Source: Catenulispora sp. MAP5-51 (GTDB lineage: Bacteria; Actinomycetota; Actinomycetes; Streptomycetales; Catenulisporaceae). From it: 64,000 bases of DNA. How positions within the stretch are numbered: position 1 is the first letter of the stretch; the number at the start of each line of letters is the position of its first letter. The notes under the pieces are model-generated. The model made no database searches. It was not told where the DNA came from and was given only the letters and a program-made list of their open reading frames with translations. Shown here in pieces: positions 1 through 19,892 of this stretch. Where the stretch lies: positions 62,001 through 126,000 of the forward strand of contig NZ_JBGCCH010000016.1 of assembly GCF_041261205.1 (NCBI RefSeq), in the 5' to 3' direction. A program made the translations under genes and the position numbers.

Positions 1-2451
1 CGACCGCACGCTCCTCCGGCTGGTCCTTACGCAACGCCGCGACCGCGACAGCGCCCTCGACATCCACCAGACCGGTCAGCGTCGCCTGCGGCCCGAGCTC
101 GACGAACCGGGTGACCCCGCCTTCCGCCAGAGCACTGACATCGTCGGCGAACCGCACCGCCTGCCGTACGTGACCGACCCAGTACTCGGGGTCGCACACG
201 TTCGAGAGCAAAGGGATCTGCGGTGTGTTGTAGGTCAGGCTCTCGGCGACCTTGCGGAAGTCGGCCAGCATCGGATCCATCAGCGCCGAATGGAAGGCAT
301 GCGAGACCGTCAGCTGCTTGGTCCGCGCGAAACCGGCCGCCACCTTCGCCACAGCCTCCGCCTCACCGGACACCACCACCGAAGCCGGCCCGTTGACCGC
401 AGCGACATCCACGCCCGGCAGCAGCGCTGCACGCACCTCGGCCTCGGTCGCGGCGATCGAGATCATGGCGCCGCCGGTCGGCAGCGCCTGCATCAGGCGG
501 CCGCGTGCTTCGACCAGGGTGCAGGCGTCCTCCAGCGACCACACGCCGGCCACATACGCCGCGGCGAGTTCACCGATCGAGTGACCGGCCAGGAAGTCCG
601 GCCGCACACCCCAGGACTCGAACAGCCGGAACAACGCCACCTCGAACGCGAACAGCGCGCACTGGGTGAAAGCAGTCTGGTTCAGGAGCTCCGGCTCGGA
701 CCACATGACCTCTCTGAGGGGATGGTCGAAGCCCGCGGACACCTCATCGAGCGCCGAGGCGAACACCGGGAAAGCCTTGTAGAGCTCGGCACCCATGCCG
801 AGCCTCTGCGAACCCTGGCCGGAGAACAAGAAAGCGGTGCGGCCAGCAGAGGCGACACCGGTCACCATCGGCGCCGACAGCAGCTCATCCCGGTCGGCAC
901 CAACCACAACAGCACGGTGCTCGAACTGCGTGCGAGTCAGCGCCAAAGCCCGGCCGACAGCAGCCGCATCGAGCTCCGACGCGCCCTCGGCCCAAGCCAG
1001 CAACCGCTCAACCTGCGCGCTCAACGCCTCCGGAGAACGACCAGAAACCGGCCATACGGTGACCGACGTTCGCTGCTCACCATCAAGAGAAGTTGTTGGG
1101 GCGTACTCCCCCGCCTCCTCAATGATCACATGAGCATTCGTCCCGCTGATCCCGAAAGACGAGACCCCCGCCCGCCGCGCCCGCTCCCCCGCCGGCCACG
1201 CGACCGCCTCCGTCAGCAGCCGTACCGCGCCGGCCGTCCAGTCCACGTGCGGCGAGGGCTCGTCCACGTGCAGGGTGCGGGGCAGCTCAGCATGCTGCAT
1301 CGCCAGCACCATCTTGATGATTCCGGCCACGCCCGCGGCGGACTGCGCGTGCCCGAAGTTCGACTTCAGCGACCCCAGCCACAGCGGCCGGTCCGCCGGG
1401 CGGTCGCCGCCGTAGGTCTCCAGCAGGGCCTGGGCCTCGATCGGGTCGCCGAGCGTGGTGCCGGTGCCGTGGCCCTCGACCACGTCCACGTCGGCGGCCG
1501 TCAGCTCGGCGTTGGCCAGGGCGGCGCGGATCACCCGCTGCTGGGCCGGGCCGTTGGGGGCGGTCAGGCCGCTGGAGGCGCCGTCCTGGTTCACCGCGCT
1601 GCCGCGGACCAGGGCCAGGATGCGGCGGCCGTTGCGCACCGCGTCCGACAGCCGCTCGACCACGAGCACGCCGGCGCCCTCTGCCCACGCGGTGCCGTCG
1701 GCGGCTGCGGCGAAAGACTTGCACCGGCCGTCCGGCGACAGGCCGCGCTGCTCGCTGAAGTCGACGAACGTCCCGGGCGTGCCCATCACGGCGACCCCGC
1801 CGACCAGCGCCAGCGAGCACTCCCCGCGCCGCAGCGCCTGGCCCGCCAGGTGCAGCCCGACCAACGAGGAGGAGCACGCCGTGTCCACCGACAGCGACGG
1901 GCCCTCAAGCCCCAGCGTGTACGAGACCCGGCCCGAGACCACGCTCCCGATACACGTGCTGCCGGGATAGTCGTGGTACATCAGCCCGGCGAAGACCCCG
2001 GTGGCGCTGCCGGCGAGCGTCGCCGGGACGATCCCGGCCCGCTCCAGCGCCTCCCAGCTGACCTCCAGCAGCAGGCGCTGCTGCGGGTCCATGGTCAGCG
2101 CCTCGCGGGGGGAGATCCCGAAGAACTCGGCGTCGAAACCGGCCGCGTCGTCGAGGAAACCGCCCTCGTTGACATAGCTCGTGCCCTGACGTTCCCCGCT
2201 GGGGTCGTACACCCGGGTCAGATCCCAGCCCCGGTCGGCCGGGAACGGCCCGACCGCGTCGGTGCCCTCGGCGACCAGGCGCCACAGGTCCCGCGGCTCG
2301 GTCACGCCGCCGGGGTAGCGGCAGGCCATGCCGACGATGGCCAGCGGCTCGGTGGCGCGCTGCTCGACGTCGCGCAGCTGCCGGCGCGCCTCCCGCAGGT
2401 CGGTGGTGGCGCGTTTCAGATAGCTGAGAAGCTTTTCCTCGCCGTTGTCCG

Positions 2452-2455
<4 letters not shown>
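1..2455 (-). CDS. Type I modular polyketide synthase, N-terminal part (KS-AT...)
   Basis: First 818 codons of a PKS subunit; the rest lies beyond the window. The GTG start overlaps the preceding PKS stop as GTGA, so the two are probably translationally coupled. A charged N-terminal helix ([20 protein letters not shown]) looks like a docking coil that accepts a chain from another subunit. A ketosynthase follows (about residues 35-455) with the DTACSSS cysteine near base 1880, EGHGTGT near 1465 and the second histidine motif near 1345. The acyltransferase begins near base 840 with GQGSQ, has GHSIG near 580 and HAFH near 295, which predicts malonyl-CoA. Compared with the AT of the first module of the neighbouring subunit, which it closely resembles, it lacks nine residues between SNV and CDPEYW (near base 205). 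No frame break is seen. Further domains cannot be known from here. Confidence 0.93.
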
Positions 2456-13806
<11,351 letters not shown>

Positions 13807-13889
13807 ATCGCCCTCACCCTTCAGTCACGGAACGGCCATCGGCGGTGCACGCGCCTCACAGTAGGAGGGCTCACAGGCCTGTCCCCACC

Positions 13890-13929
13890 CCTAGAAGGCC
13901 CTAGAAAGCCCTAGAAAGCCCTGGCAGGC
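13890..13929 (-). repeat. Four 10-bp direct repeats upstream of the PKS gene
   Basis: Four head-to-tail decamers (cctagaaggc, cctagaaagc twice, cctggcaggc) lie 84-123 bases upstream of the PKS start. The coding strand therefore reads CTTTCTAGGG repeatedly, and the copy at 13886-13894 extends to TAGGGGT. One-turn spacing fits an operator array, but the binding protein is unknown. The rest of the 356-base gap 13807-14162 holds only the terminator below. Confidence 0.5.
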
Positions 13930-14032
13930 CCCTGAGAACTGGCGCGCCGCCGGGAACGGCGCGGGGCGGGGAAGCCCTCGTGGAAACGACGCGGGAAGGA
14001 CGCGGAAGACAGCAGTGAACACGGAAAAGTCG

Positions 14033-14065
14033 GCCCGGCCGCAGGGGCCGGGCCGACTCGTCGTC
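14033..14065 (-). terminator. Intrinsic terminator after the type II thioesterase gene
   Basis: A perfect 12-bp stem (14037-14048 with 14054-14065) with a 5-base loop is followed on the minus strand by TTTTCC. It sits about 100 bases past the thioesterase stop and before the PKS promoter region, so it should separate the two transcripts. Confidence 0.8.
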
Positions 14066-14162
14066 GTGCTAGGGGTCTCGGAGATCCGGGGGCGCAGACC
14101 CGGGAGTCACCGTCGTTTCGTCGGCGGTCGGCGGTCGGCGGGTCCTGAGCCCCCGGCCGTAT

Positions 14163-14972
14163 CTAGGGGTGCTGCGCCGCGGCCGCCCACGCGCGCAGTC
14201 CGCCGCGCACCGAGGCGATCACGCTGGGCGCCTGCTCGCTGAGGAAGAAGTGCCCGCCGGTGAACACCTCGACGCGGCACTCCCCCGTGGTGTGCCGGTC
14301 CCAGGCCTGGGCCTCCTCGGCGGTGGTCATCTCGTCGGTGTCGCCGGTGAGCACGTGGATCGGGCACGCGAGCACCGGGCCGTCGTCGGCCTGGTAGGTC
14401 TCGACCGCCTTGTAGTCCCCCCGCACGGCAGTGATGATCATGGGCAGCAGGTCCTCGTCCTCGAGCACCTCGTCGCCGGTGCCGCTGAGCTCCTTCAGGG
14501 CCTTGATGATGCCCTGGTCGTCGCGGCGGTGCACCGACTCCTGGCGGACGGTGGAGGGGGCGCGCCGGCCGGAGGCGAACAGCCCGAGCGGCTCGATGCC
14601 CCGCGTCTCCAGGCGGCGGGCCACCTCGTAGCCGACCATGGCGCCCATGCTGTGGCCGAACAGCGCCACCGGCCGGTCGCACCACGGCAGCAGTTCGGCG
14701 GTGACCAGGTCGGCCAGGACGCGGATGTCGTCGATCACCGGTTCGGTACGCCGGTCCTGGCGGCCCGGGTACTGCACGGCCAGCACGTCGACCTCGGGGG
14801 CCAGCGCCCTGGCGACCGGGAAGTAGTACGTCGCGGCGCCGCCGGCGTGGGGCAGGCACAGCAGGCGGACGGCGGCGTCCTCGGCGGGCTGGAAGCGGCG
14901 GATCCAGTCGCCGGTCGCGGCGCGCGCCCGGTTCTGGTTCGAAGTGGTCGTCGTCTGAGTGGTCGTCGTCAT
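14163..14972 (-). CDS. Type II thioesterase (alpha/beta hydrolase)
   Basis: A 269-residue discrete thioesterase of the kind that clears wrong or decarboxylated acyl groups from PKS/NRPS carrier domains. It shows LLCLPHAGGAATYY at about residues 31-44, the nucleophile motif GHSMG about 109 and the histidine in GGHFFLSE near 236. The ATG at 14972 gives MTTTTQTTTT; a start at 15077 is possible but would add an unlikely 35-residue tail. It precedes the PKS genes in the same direction and has its own terminator, so it is probably transcribed separately but within the same cluster. The 14973-15275 gap divides it from the divergent ABC genes and must hold promoters for both. Confidence 0.93.
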   Translation of the reverse strand: MTTTTQTTTTSNQNRARAATGDWIRRFQPAEDAAVRLLCLPHAGGAATYYFPVARALAPEVDVLAVQYPGRQDRRTEPVIDDIRVLADLVTAELLPWCDRPVALFGHSMGAMVGYEVARRLETRGIEPLGLFASGRRAPSTVRQESVHRRDDQGIIKALKELSGTGDEVLEDEDLLPMIITAVRGDYKAVETYQADDGPVLACPIHVLTGDTDEMTTAEEAQAWDRHTTGECRVEVFTGGHFFLSEQAPSVIASVRGGLRAWAAAAQHP

Positions 14973-15008
14973 AGTGTCTCGAATGTCCCAGCCGGGCACG
15001 GGCCCTTC

Positions 15009-15017
15009 AACCCCTAT
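15009..15017 (-). promoter_or_regulatory. AACCCCTAT box upstream of the thioesterase gene
   Basis: Exact nonamer, reading ATAGGGGTT on the thioesterase coding strand 37-45 bases before its start. The same nonamer lies at 19182-19190 and 19762-19770, all in intergenic DNA of the PKS region. It is a candidate binding site of a cluster regulator; the protein is not identified. Confidence 0.45.
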
Positions 15018-15275
15018 CGAATCCCGCTCCCACCAGGGGTGTCGGCACGCGGCACAGGATTGTTGCCCGCAGATCACCGACCGCGCACAGCGGCCGGCGC
15101 CCGGCCCCGCATCAGGGCCCTGCCGCGCTGGTCGCGGACGCTTCGGTCACCGACGCAGTCCGAATTGGTGGAGTTATGCCTACCATCGCCGGGGTGTTTC
15201 CACCCCTGACTCCCGCCGATCTCCGCAGGATCCTCATATGGCAGGAAGGGCATCGCCAGGAGGAGAGAGCAGAAA

Positions 15276-16061
15276 ATGATTCGAGGAAACACCCAAGTCC
15301 GGCAGGACGACGTGCTCCGGCTGGTCTCGGTGAGCAAGGTGTACGACAAGACCGGAGTGCCGGTCACGGCGTTGAAGAACGTGAACCTGTCCCTGTCCGC
15401 GGGCACGTTCACCGCCATCATGGGCCCCTCGGGCTCGGGCAAGAGCACGCTGCTGCAGTGCGCCTCCGGGCTGGACCAGCCGACCAGCGGCCAGGTGAGC
15501 ATCGCCGGGCAGCCGATGGCCTTCGGCGACGAGACCGAGCTGACCAAGTTCCGCCGCGGCCGGATCGGCTTCGTGTTCCAGCAGTTCAACCTGCTGCCCT
15601 CGCTGACCGTGCAGCAGAACATCACGCTGCCGGCGCGGCTGGAGGGCAAGCGGGTGGACAAGGCGCGGATGGCCGCGGTGGTCTCGCGGGTCGGCCTGTC
15701 CGGCCGCCTCGGCCACCGGCCGGCGCAGCTGTCCGGCGGTGAGCAGCAACGGGTGGCGATCGCCCGGGCGCTGGTCGCCAACCCCAAGATCATCTTCGCC
15801 GACGAGCCGACCGGCGCCCTGGACACCCACCGGGCCGGGGAGGTGCTGAACCTGTTCGACCAGGCCGTGCGCGAGTTCGGGCAGACGGTGATCATGGTGA
15901 CCCACGACCCGATCGCGGCCTCCCACGCCGACCTGGTGCTCTTCCTGGTCGACGGCCAGATCGTGGACGAGATGGCGCACCCGAACCCGGCCTCGGTGGC
16001 CGAGGAGATGGCCCGCCTGGGCGAGGAAGTCACCCGCCGCCACGCCGGATCGGAGTCCTGA
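15276..16061 (+). CDS. ABC transporter ATPase (LolD/MacB-type exporter family)
   Basis: A 261-residue nucleotide-binding subunit that would drive the FtsX-type permease encoded next. Visible motifs are Walker A GPSGSGKST (about residue 50), the Q-loop in FVFQQFNLLPS, the signature LSGGEQQRVAIARAL and Walker B IIFADEPTGALD. The ATG is preceded by AGGAGGAGAG at good distance. The gap to the permease GTG is 3 bases, so they form one operon. It lies between the PKS thioesterase and the adenylation gene, which makes export of, or resistance to, the cluster product a fair guess, but this family also has lipoprotein and envelope roles. Confidence 0.93.
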   Translation: MIRGNTQVRQDDVLRLVSVSKVYDKTGVPVTALKNVNLSLSAGTFTAIMGPSGSGKSTLLQCASGLDQPTSGQVSIAGQPMAFGDETELTKFRRGRIGFVFQQFNLLPSLTVQQNITLPARLEGKRVDKARMAAVVSRVGLSGRLGHRPAQLSGGEQQRVAIARALVANPKIIFADEPTGALDTHRAGEVLNLFDQAVREFGQTVIMVTHDPIAASHADLVLFLVDGQIVDEMAHPNPASVAEEMARLGEEVTRRHAGSES

Positions 16062-16064
16062 CCA

Positions 16065-17429
16065 GTGCTGCGCCTCGCTTTGAGCTCGCTGCGCTCGCGC
16101 AAGGGCTCGTTCGCCGCGACGTTCATCAACGTGTTCCTCGGCGCCGGCATCCTGATGGCCTTCTCCTCGCTGTTCGACACCGGCGCCGCCGCCGGGGTCT
16201 CCAAGCAGGACAAGAAGACCCTGACCACGATGTGCTTCGTGGTGGACGGCTGGGGCGTGCTGATCGTGGCCTTCGGGATCGCGGCCACCCTGAACCTGGT
16301 GGTACGCCAGCGCGGGACCGAGATCGGCCTGCTCAAGTCGGCCGGGGCCGTCCCCGGCCAGATCACCCGGATGATCATGGGCGAGACCGCGGTGGTCGCG
16401 CTGCTGGGCGTGGTCTTCGCCCTGCCCGCGGGCTACTTCGCCGGGCACGCCGTGGTCGCCACCCTGGTCTCCACACACCAGGTGACCAAGGGCATCGCCT
16501 ACCACTTCGGGACGATGGCGCTGAGCATCGGCATCGGCGACACGGTCCTGGCCGCCGCCGTCGCCGCCTACATCACCGGCCGCCGCGCGGCCACCATCAG
16601 CACCCGCGAGGCCCTGATCGCCGGCGCGGTCGAGACCTCGAAGATGAGCAAGAAGCGGATCGCCTTCGGCATCTTCTTCCTGCTGCTGGGCACCGACTGC
16701 GGCGTCCTGGTCTCCACCGCGCTCAAGCACAAGGGCTACCTGACGATGTCGCTGGCCGGCGAGGCGTGCATCCACGTCTCCATCGGCCTGGCGCTGCTGT
16801 CCCCCCTGCTGCTGCGCCTGGTCCGCATGCTGGTCGGCGGTCTCATCCGAGGCTTCGGCGGGGCCCCGGGCTACCTGGCCGACCTGAACATGCGCCAGCG
16901 CTCGAACCGCATGGCCGGCGTGCTGATGCCGATCATCCTGTTCGTCGGGATGGCCACCGGCTCGCTGTACATGCAGGTCATCGAGAACGACGCGGTGTCC
17001 TCCGGCCGCGAGGTGCGCACCCAGGACACCAAGAACGTGGAGACGCTGAACTTCGTGATCGTCGCCACGATCGCGGTCTTCGCGGCGGTGGTGCTGATCA
17101 ACCTGGCGGTCACCTCGACGATCTACCGCCGGCGCGAGTTCGGCCAGCAGCGGCTGGTCGGCAGCACCCCGGGGCAGGTCCGGCGCATGGTCCGGCTGGA
17201 GAGCGTGATCACGGTGATCACCGGCCTGCTGGCGGGCACCATCGCGGCGCTGGCCTCCGTGGTCCCGTTCAGCATCGCCCGGGCGGACAAGGTGGTGCCG
17301 CACATCGGGCCCGCCATCTACCTGGGAGTCGTGGCCGCGGTCGTGGTCCTGACGTTCGCGGCGAACGGGGGCGCCACCCGCAAGGCACTGCGGGAACCGG
17401 CGCTCGACGCCATGGCGGCGGGGCGCTGA
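16065..17429 (+). CDS. FtsX-family ABC transporter permease
   Basis: A 454-residue membrane protein with about ten hydrophobic segments. It is arranged as two FtsX-like units: LNLVVRQRGTEIGLLKSAGA with its flanking helices near residues 65-130, and TSTIYRRREFGQQRLVGSTP near 348-367. Many actinomycete permeases of this class are about 800 residues with big extracytoplasmic loops; this one is compact. It starts with GTG 3 bases after the ATPase stop. It should form the membrane channel of that ATPase; the substrate is unknown. Confidence 0.9.
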   Translation: MLRLALSSLRSRKGSFAATFINVFLGAGILMAFSSLFDTGAAAGVSKQDKKTLTTMCFVVDGWGVLIVAFGIAATLNLVVRQRGTEIGLLKSAGAVPGQITRMIMGETAVVALLGVVFALPAGYFAGHAVVATLVSTHQVTKGIAYHFGTMALSIGIGDTVLAAAVAAYITGRRAATISTREALIAGAVETSKMSKKRIAFGIFFLLLGTDCGVLVSTALKHKGYLTMSLAGEACIHVSIGLALLSPLLLRLVRMLVGGLIRGFGGAPGYLADLNMRQRSNRMAGVLMPIILFVGMATGSLYMQVIENDAVSSGREVRTQDTKNVETLNFVIVATIAVFAAVVLINLAVTSTIYRRREFGQQRLVGSTPGQVRRMVRLESVITVITGLLAGTIAALASVVPFSIARADKVVPHIGPAIYLGVVAAVVVLTFAANGGATRKALREPALDAMAAGR

Positions 17430-17486
17430 GCCGGTTCGCGGCGATCAGCTTCGGGCCTGGCGTTGCGTTTTTCGCACGTGCGGGGA

Positions 17487-17535
17487 AAGCCCGGAGCACG
17501 GTGTCGGCCTTGGGTCGGCACGGTGCTCCGGGCTT
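17487..17535. terminator. Long hairpin between convergent ABC and adenylation genes
   Basis: Arms 17487-17503 and 17519-17535 pair over 17 bp with one mismatch around a 15-base loop. It sits between two convergent genes and may terminate in both directions. No clear T-run follows. Confidence 0.5.
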
Positions 17536-17604
17536 GGTGCTTTCGGGCTTGGTGCTTCCGGGCTTGGTGCTTTCGGGCTTGATGGTCTTCCGGGCTTGGT
17601 GTTT
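17528..17604. repeat. Five tandem 15-base units ending at the adenylation gene stop
   Basis: Units of (c/t)cgggcttggtgctt, the fourth expanded to 17 bases, run up to the stop codon at 17604-17606. The first unit overlaps the right arm of the hairpin above. Probably a slippage-prone spacer. Confidence 0.7.
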
Positions 17605-19160
17605 CAGAGATCTCGCTCGGCGGCGGCCAGCGCGGTCAGCGCACCCCGGTCCACCTTCCGGTTGGGCGACAGCGGGAACTGCTCGATCCGCGTGAACCGG
17701 CGCGGGATCGCACCGATCGGCAGCTGCTCGCGCAAGCCCCGGACCAGATCGACCGCCGAATGCGGCTCGCCGGTGTAGTAGGCCACGAGCACGATGCCGC
17801 TGTCGGTCGGTGCGCCGACCACCACCGCGTCCTGGACGCCGCAGGCGCGCAGGGCGTGCTCGACCTCGGCCGGTTCGATGCGCCAGCCCTGGACCTGGAT
17901 CTGGGAGTCCAGGCGGCCCAAGTACGCCAGGTCCGTGCCGTCGTGCCCGATGCGGCGCGCGCGGTCCCCGGTGCGGTAGTAAAGCAGCCCATTGCGTTCC
18001 AGGAAGCGGCCGGGCGCATCAGCAGGGTCCAGATACCCGCTGGTCATCTGCGGCCCGGCGATACAGAGCTCTCCCTCCTCGGCGGCCGGATTGCCGTCGG
18101 CGTCGAGCAACAGGACATCGTGCCCGGCATGCACCGCGCCGATCGGCACCACGCCGTTGACCGCGATGCCGGGCGTCTGCTCGTCCGACCACCGGTACGC
18201 CGAGACGGTCACCGTCAGCTCGGTCGGGCCGTACAGGTTCTCCACCGTCGCCGCCGGCGCGGCCCGTCGCCAGTCCTCCACATCCCGGCAGGTCAGCGCC
18301 TCCCCCGCGAAGAAGCTCCAGCGCAGGCCGGGCATGGCGCCGGGGACCAGGCCGCCGGTGCGGCGCACCAGGTCGATGGCGCTCGGGGTGGAGAACCAGA
18401 CCGTCACGCCGCGCTCGGCCAGAAACTCCGGCAGCGCCCGGAAGGACTGCGGTGGCACGGTCGTGAACTCCGCGCCGGCGCCCCAGGCGCAGAAGAGGTC
18501 GAACACCGAGCAGTCGAAGTTCAGGTCGAAGACCTGGGAGAACACGTCGGTCGGGGCGAAGTCGTAGCGTGCGTCCAGCAGTGAGAAGTAGTGCGCGAAG
18601 CCCCGGTGCGTCAGCCGGACTCCCTTGGGCCGGCCGGTCGATCCGGAGGTGAACAGGACGTAAGCCACGTCCTCGGCGGTCACCTCCCGCGGCTCGGACA
18701 GCGCCGCCGCCGGGTCCGCCTTCAGCGTGGCGAACGGCAGGCCGTCGACCGGCGTCGCCGCCTCGTCCGGCCCGACCACCAGCGCCGCGCGCCCCTGACC
18801 GCCGCAGACCTGCTCCAGCACCGGCAGCGCGCCCGCGTCGGCGATGACCACGTCCGCCTCCGCCGCCTCGGCCATCTGGGCCAGCCTGGCGGCCGGGAAG
18901 TCCGGGCGCAGGGGCACCACCGTGGCACCGGCATAGAGCGCGGCGAGGATCCCGGTGTAGGCCTCGGGACCCTTGGTCGCCAGCACGCCCACCGCCTTCG
19001 CCTCGGCGGCCGCCAGCGCGCCGGCCCAAATCAGGGCTCGCTCATGCAGCTGCCGGTAGGTCCAGGCCTCCTCGCCGTGGCGCAGCGCCGTGCGGTCCGG
19101 GGCGACGGCCAGACCGCGCTGAAAGCGAGCCGGAAGGGTTTGCTCTGTCGGGAATTCCAT
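17604..19160 (-). CDS. Free-standing amino acid adenylation protein (NRPS A domain)
   Basis: A 518-residue AMP-forming ligase that should activate an amino acid and load it on a separate carrier protein. A3 is LFTSGSTGRPKG (about residue 173), A4 contains FDCSVFDLF (about 215-223), A5 is NLYGPTE (about 310), and A10 PLSPNRKVDRGAL keeps the catalytic lysine (about 503). The Asp of FDCS matches the amino-group-binding Asp of alpha-amino acid A domains; Cys and Phe follow at code positions 2 and 3. There are no condensation or carrier domains. The ATG at 19160 has GGAGG six bases upstream; a start at 19199 is less likely. The divergent ACP gene 74 bases away is the obvious partner. Substrate is not predicted; beta-amino-acid loading as in polyene macrolactam clusters is one possibility. 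Confidence 0.92.
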   Translation of the reverse strand: MEFPTEQTLPARFQRGLAVAPDRTALRHGEEAWTYRQLHERALIWAGALAAAEAKAVGVLATKGPEAYTGILAALYAGATVVPLRPDFPAARLAQMAEAAEADVVIADAGALPVLEQVCGGQGRAALVVGPDEAATPVDGLPFATLKADPAAALSEPREVTAEDVAYVLFTSGSTGRPKGVRLTHRGFAHYFSLLDARYDFAPTDVFSQVFDLNFDCSVFDLFCAWGAGAEFTTVPPQSFRALPEFLAERGVTVWFSTPSAIDLVRRTGGLVPGAMPGLRWSFFAGEALTCRDVEDWRRAAPAATVENLYGPTELTVTVSAYRWSDEQTPGIAVNGVVPIGAVHAGHDVLLLDADGNPAAEEGELCIAGPQMTSGYLDPADAPGRFLERNGLLYYRTGDRARRIGHDGTDLAYLGRLDSQIQVQGWRIEPAEVEHALRACGVQDAVVVGAPTDSGIVLVAYYTGEPHSAVDLVRGLREQLPIGAIPRRFTRIEQFPLSPNRKVDRGALTALAAAERDL

Positions 19161-19181
19161 GTCCGCCTCCAAGGGCCGGGA

Positions 19182-19190
19182 ATAGGGGTT
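19182..19190 (+). promoter_or_regulatory. AACCCCTAT box in the divergent A-protein/ACP promoter
   Basis: The plus strand reads ATAGGGGTT 45-53 bases before the ACP start and 22-30 before the adenylation start. The entire intergenic space is 74 bases, so one bound protein could affect both genes. Same nonamer as at 15009 and 19762. Confidence 0.45.
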
Positions 19191-19234
19191 CGCTTTCATC
19201 GACCGGAAAGGATGCCGTCGGTAAAGTCATCGCC

Positions 19235-19480
19235 ATGTGGGATGAGCGATTCGAAGAATCCGTACGCCGCTATCTGCCATATCTGCCCGCCGACGAGGAA
19301 CTCGCCGCCGACACCCCGCTGCGGGATTTCGGCCTCGACTCGCTGGCGACGGTGGAGCTGCTGTCCGCGCTGGAGGCCTCCTACGACGTCCGGTTCCAGG
19401 ACGAGGCGCTGTCGCTGGCCACGTTCGAGACCCCGGAGGTGCTGTGGAAGACCCTGTCCCGGATCCGGGAGCAGGTGTAG
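19235..19480 (+). CDS. Free-standing acyl/peptidyl carrier protein
   Basis: An 81-residue acidic carrier protein with the phosphopantetheine site in RDFGLDSLATVELL, the serine at about residue 36. Length and helix pattern fit a single ACP/PCP. The neighbouring adenylation protein probably charges it and the PPTase 1.3 kb downstream probably modifies it. The RBS is weak (GGTAAAG). Confidence 0.93.
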   Translation: MWDERFEESVRRYLPYLPADEELAADTPLRDFGLDSLATVELLSALEASYDVRFQDEALSLATFETPEVLWKTLSRIREQV

Positions 19481-19541
19481 CAGGCTGCGAAGACCGGCAT
19501 CCGGCCCTGGTCGGCCCCGCCGGGCCTCGCATGGCGACCAC

Positions 19542-19570
19542 GCGGCCGCGTCCTCCGGGGACGCGGCCGC
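19542..19570 (+). terminator. Hairpin downstream of the ACP gene
   Basis: A perfect 12-bp GC-rich stem (19542-19553 with 19559-19570) with a 5-base loop, 62 bases after the ACP stop. It lacks a T-run, so the terminator role is inferred from position. Confidence 0.5.
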
Positions 19571-19761
19571 ATCACGTTCGGCGGCCTTCGCCATCGCCGC
19601 CGCCGCTGCCGTCGCCGCTGCCATCGCCGCCACCGCCGCCTCCCGGGATCTCGCGCGTCCTCAGCCCATGTCTAGCCCTCACACCAAGGCCCGGACCAGC
19701 CCCTTAGGGGCACCCCAGAGCCATGACAAGGGTGGTACAGACCTCCGGCGACCCCGACGCG

Positions 19762-19770
19762 AACCCCTAT
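19762..19770 (+). promoter_or_regulatory. AACCCCTAT box upstream of the phosphoesterase/PPTase pair
   Basis: Third exact copy of the nonamer, 123-131 bases before the phosphoesterase start. Nearby, 19700-19712 is a 13-base palindrome (gccccttaggggc). The gap 19481-19892 has no gene; apart from these sites and the ACP hairpin I see nothing in it. Confidence 0.4.
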
Positions 19771-19892
19771 CTCCGAGCACGGACATGCGCACAGGGGCAT
19801 CGGGATGCGACAGTGGTAGGGCTTGCCGTGCCGCGCCGAGCGAACCGCGCAGCCGAGCATTCTCCATTCCTCGCCTATTCGCCGGAGGCCGA

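Noticed and set aside
18591-19892. Upstream extension of the metallophosphoesterase frame
   Set aside because: It runs antisense through the adenylation gene and across the ACP; the start at 19893 has a proper ribosome site.
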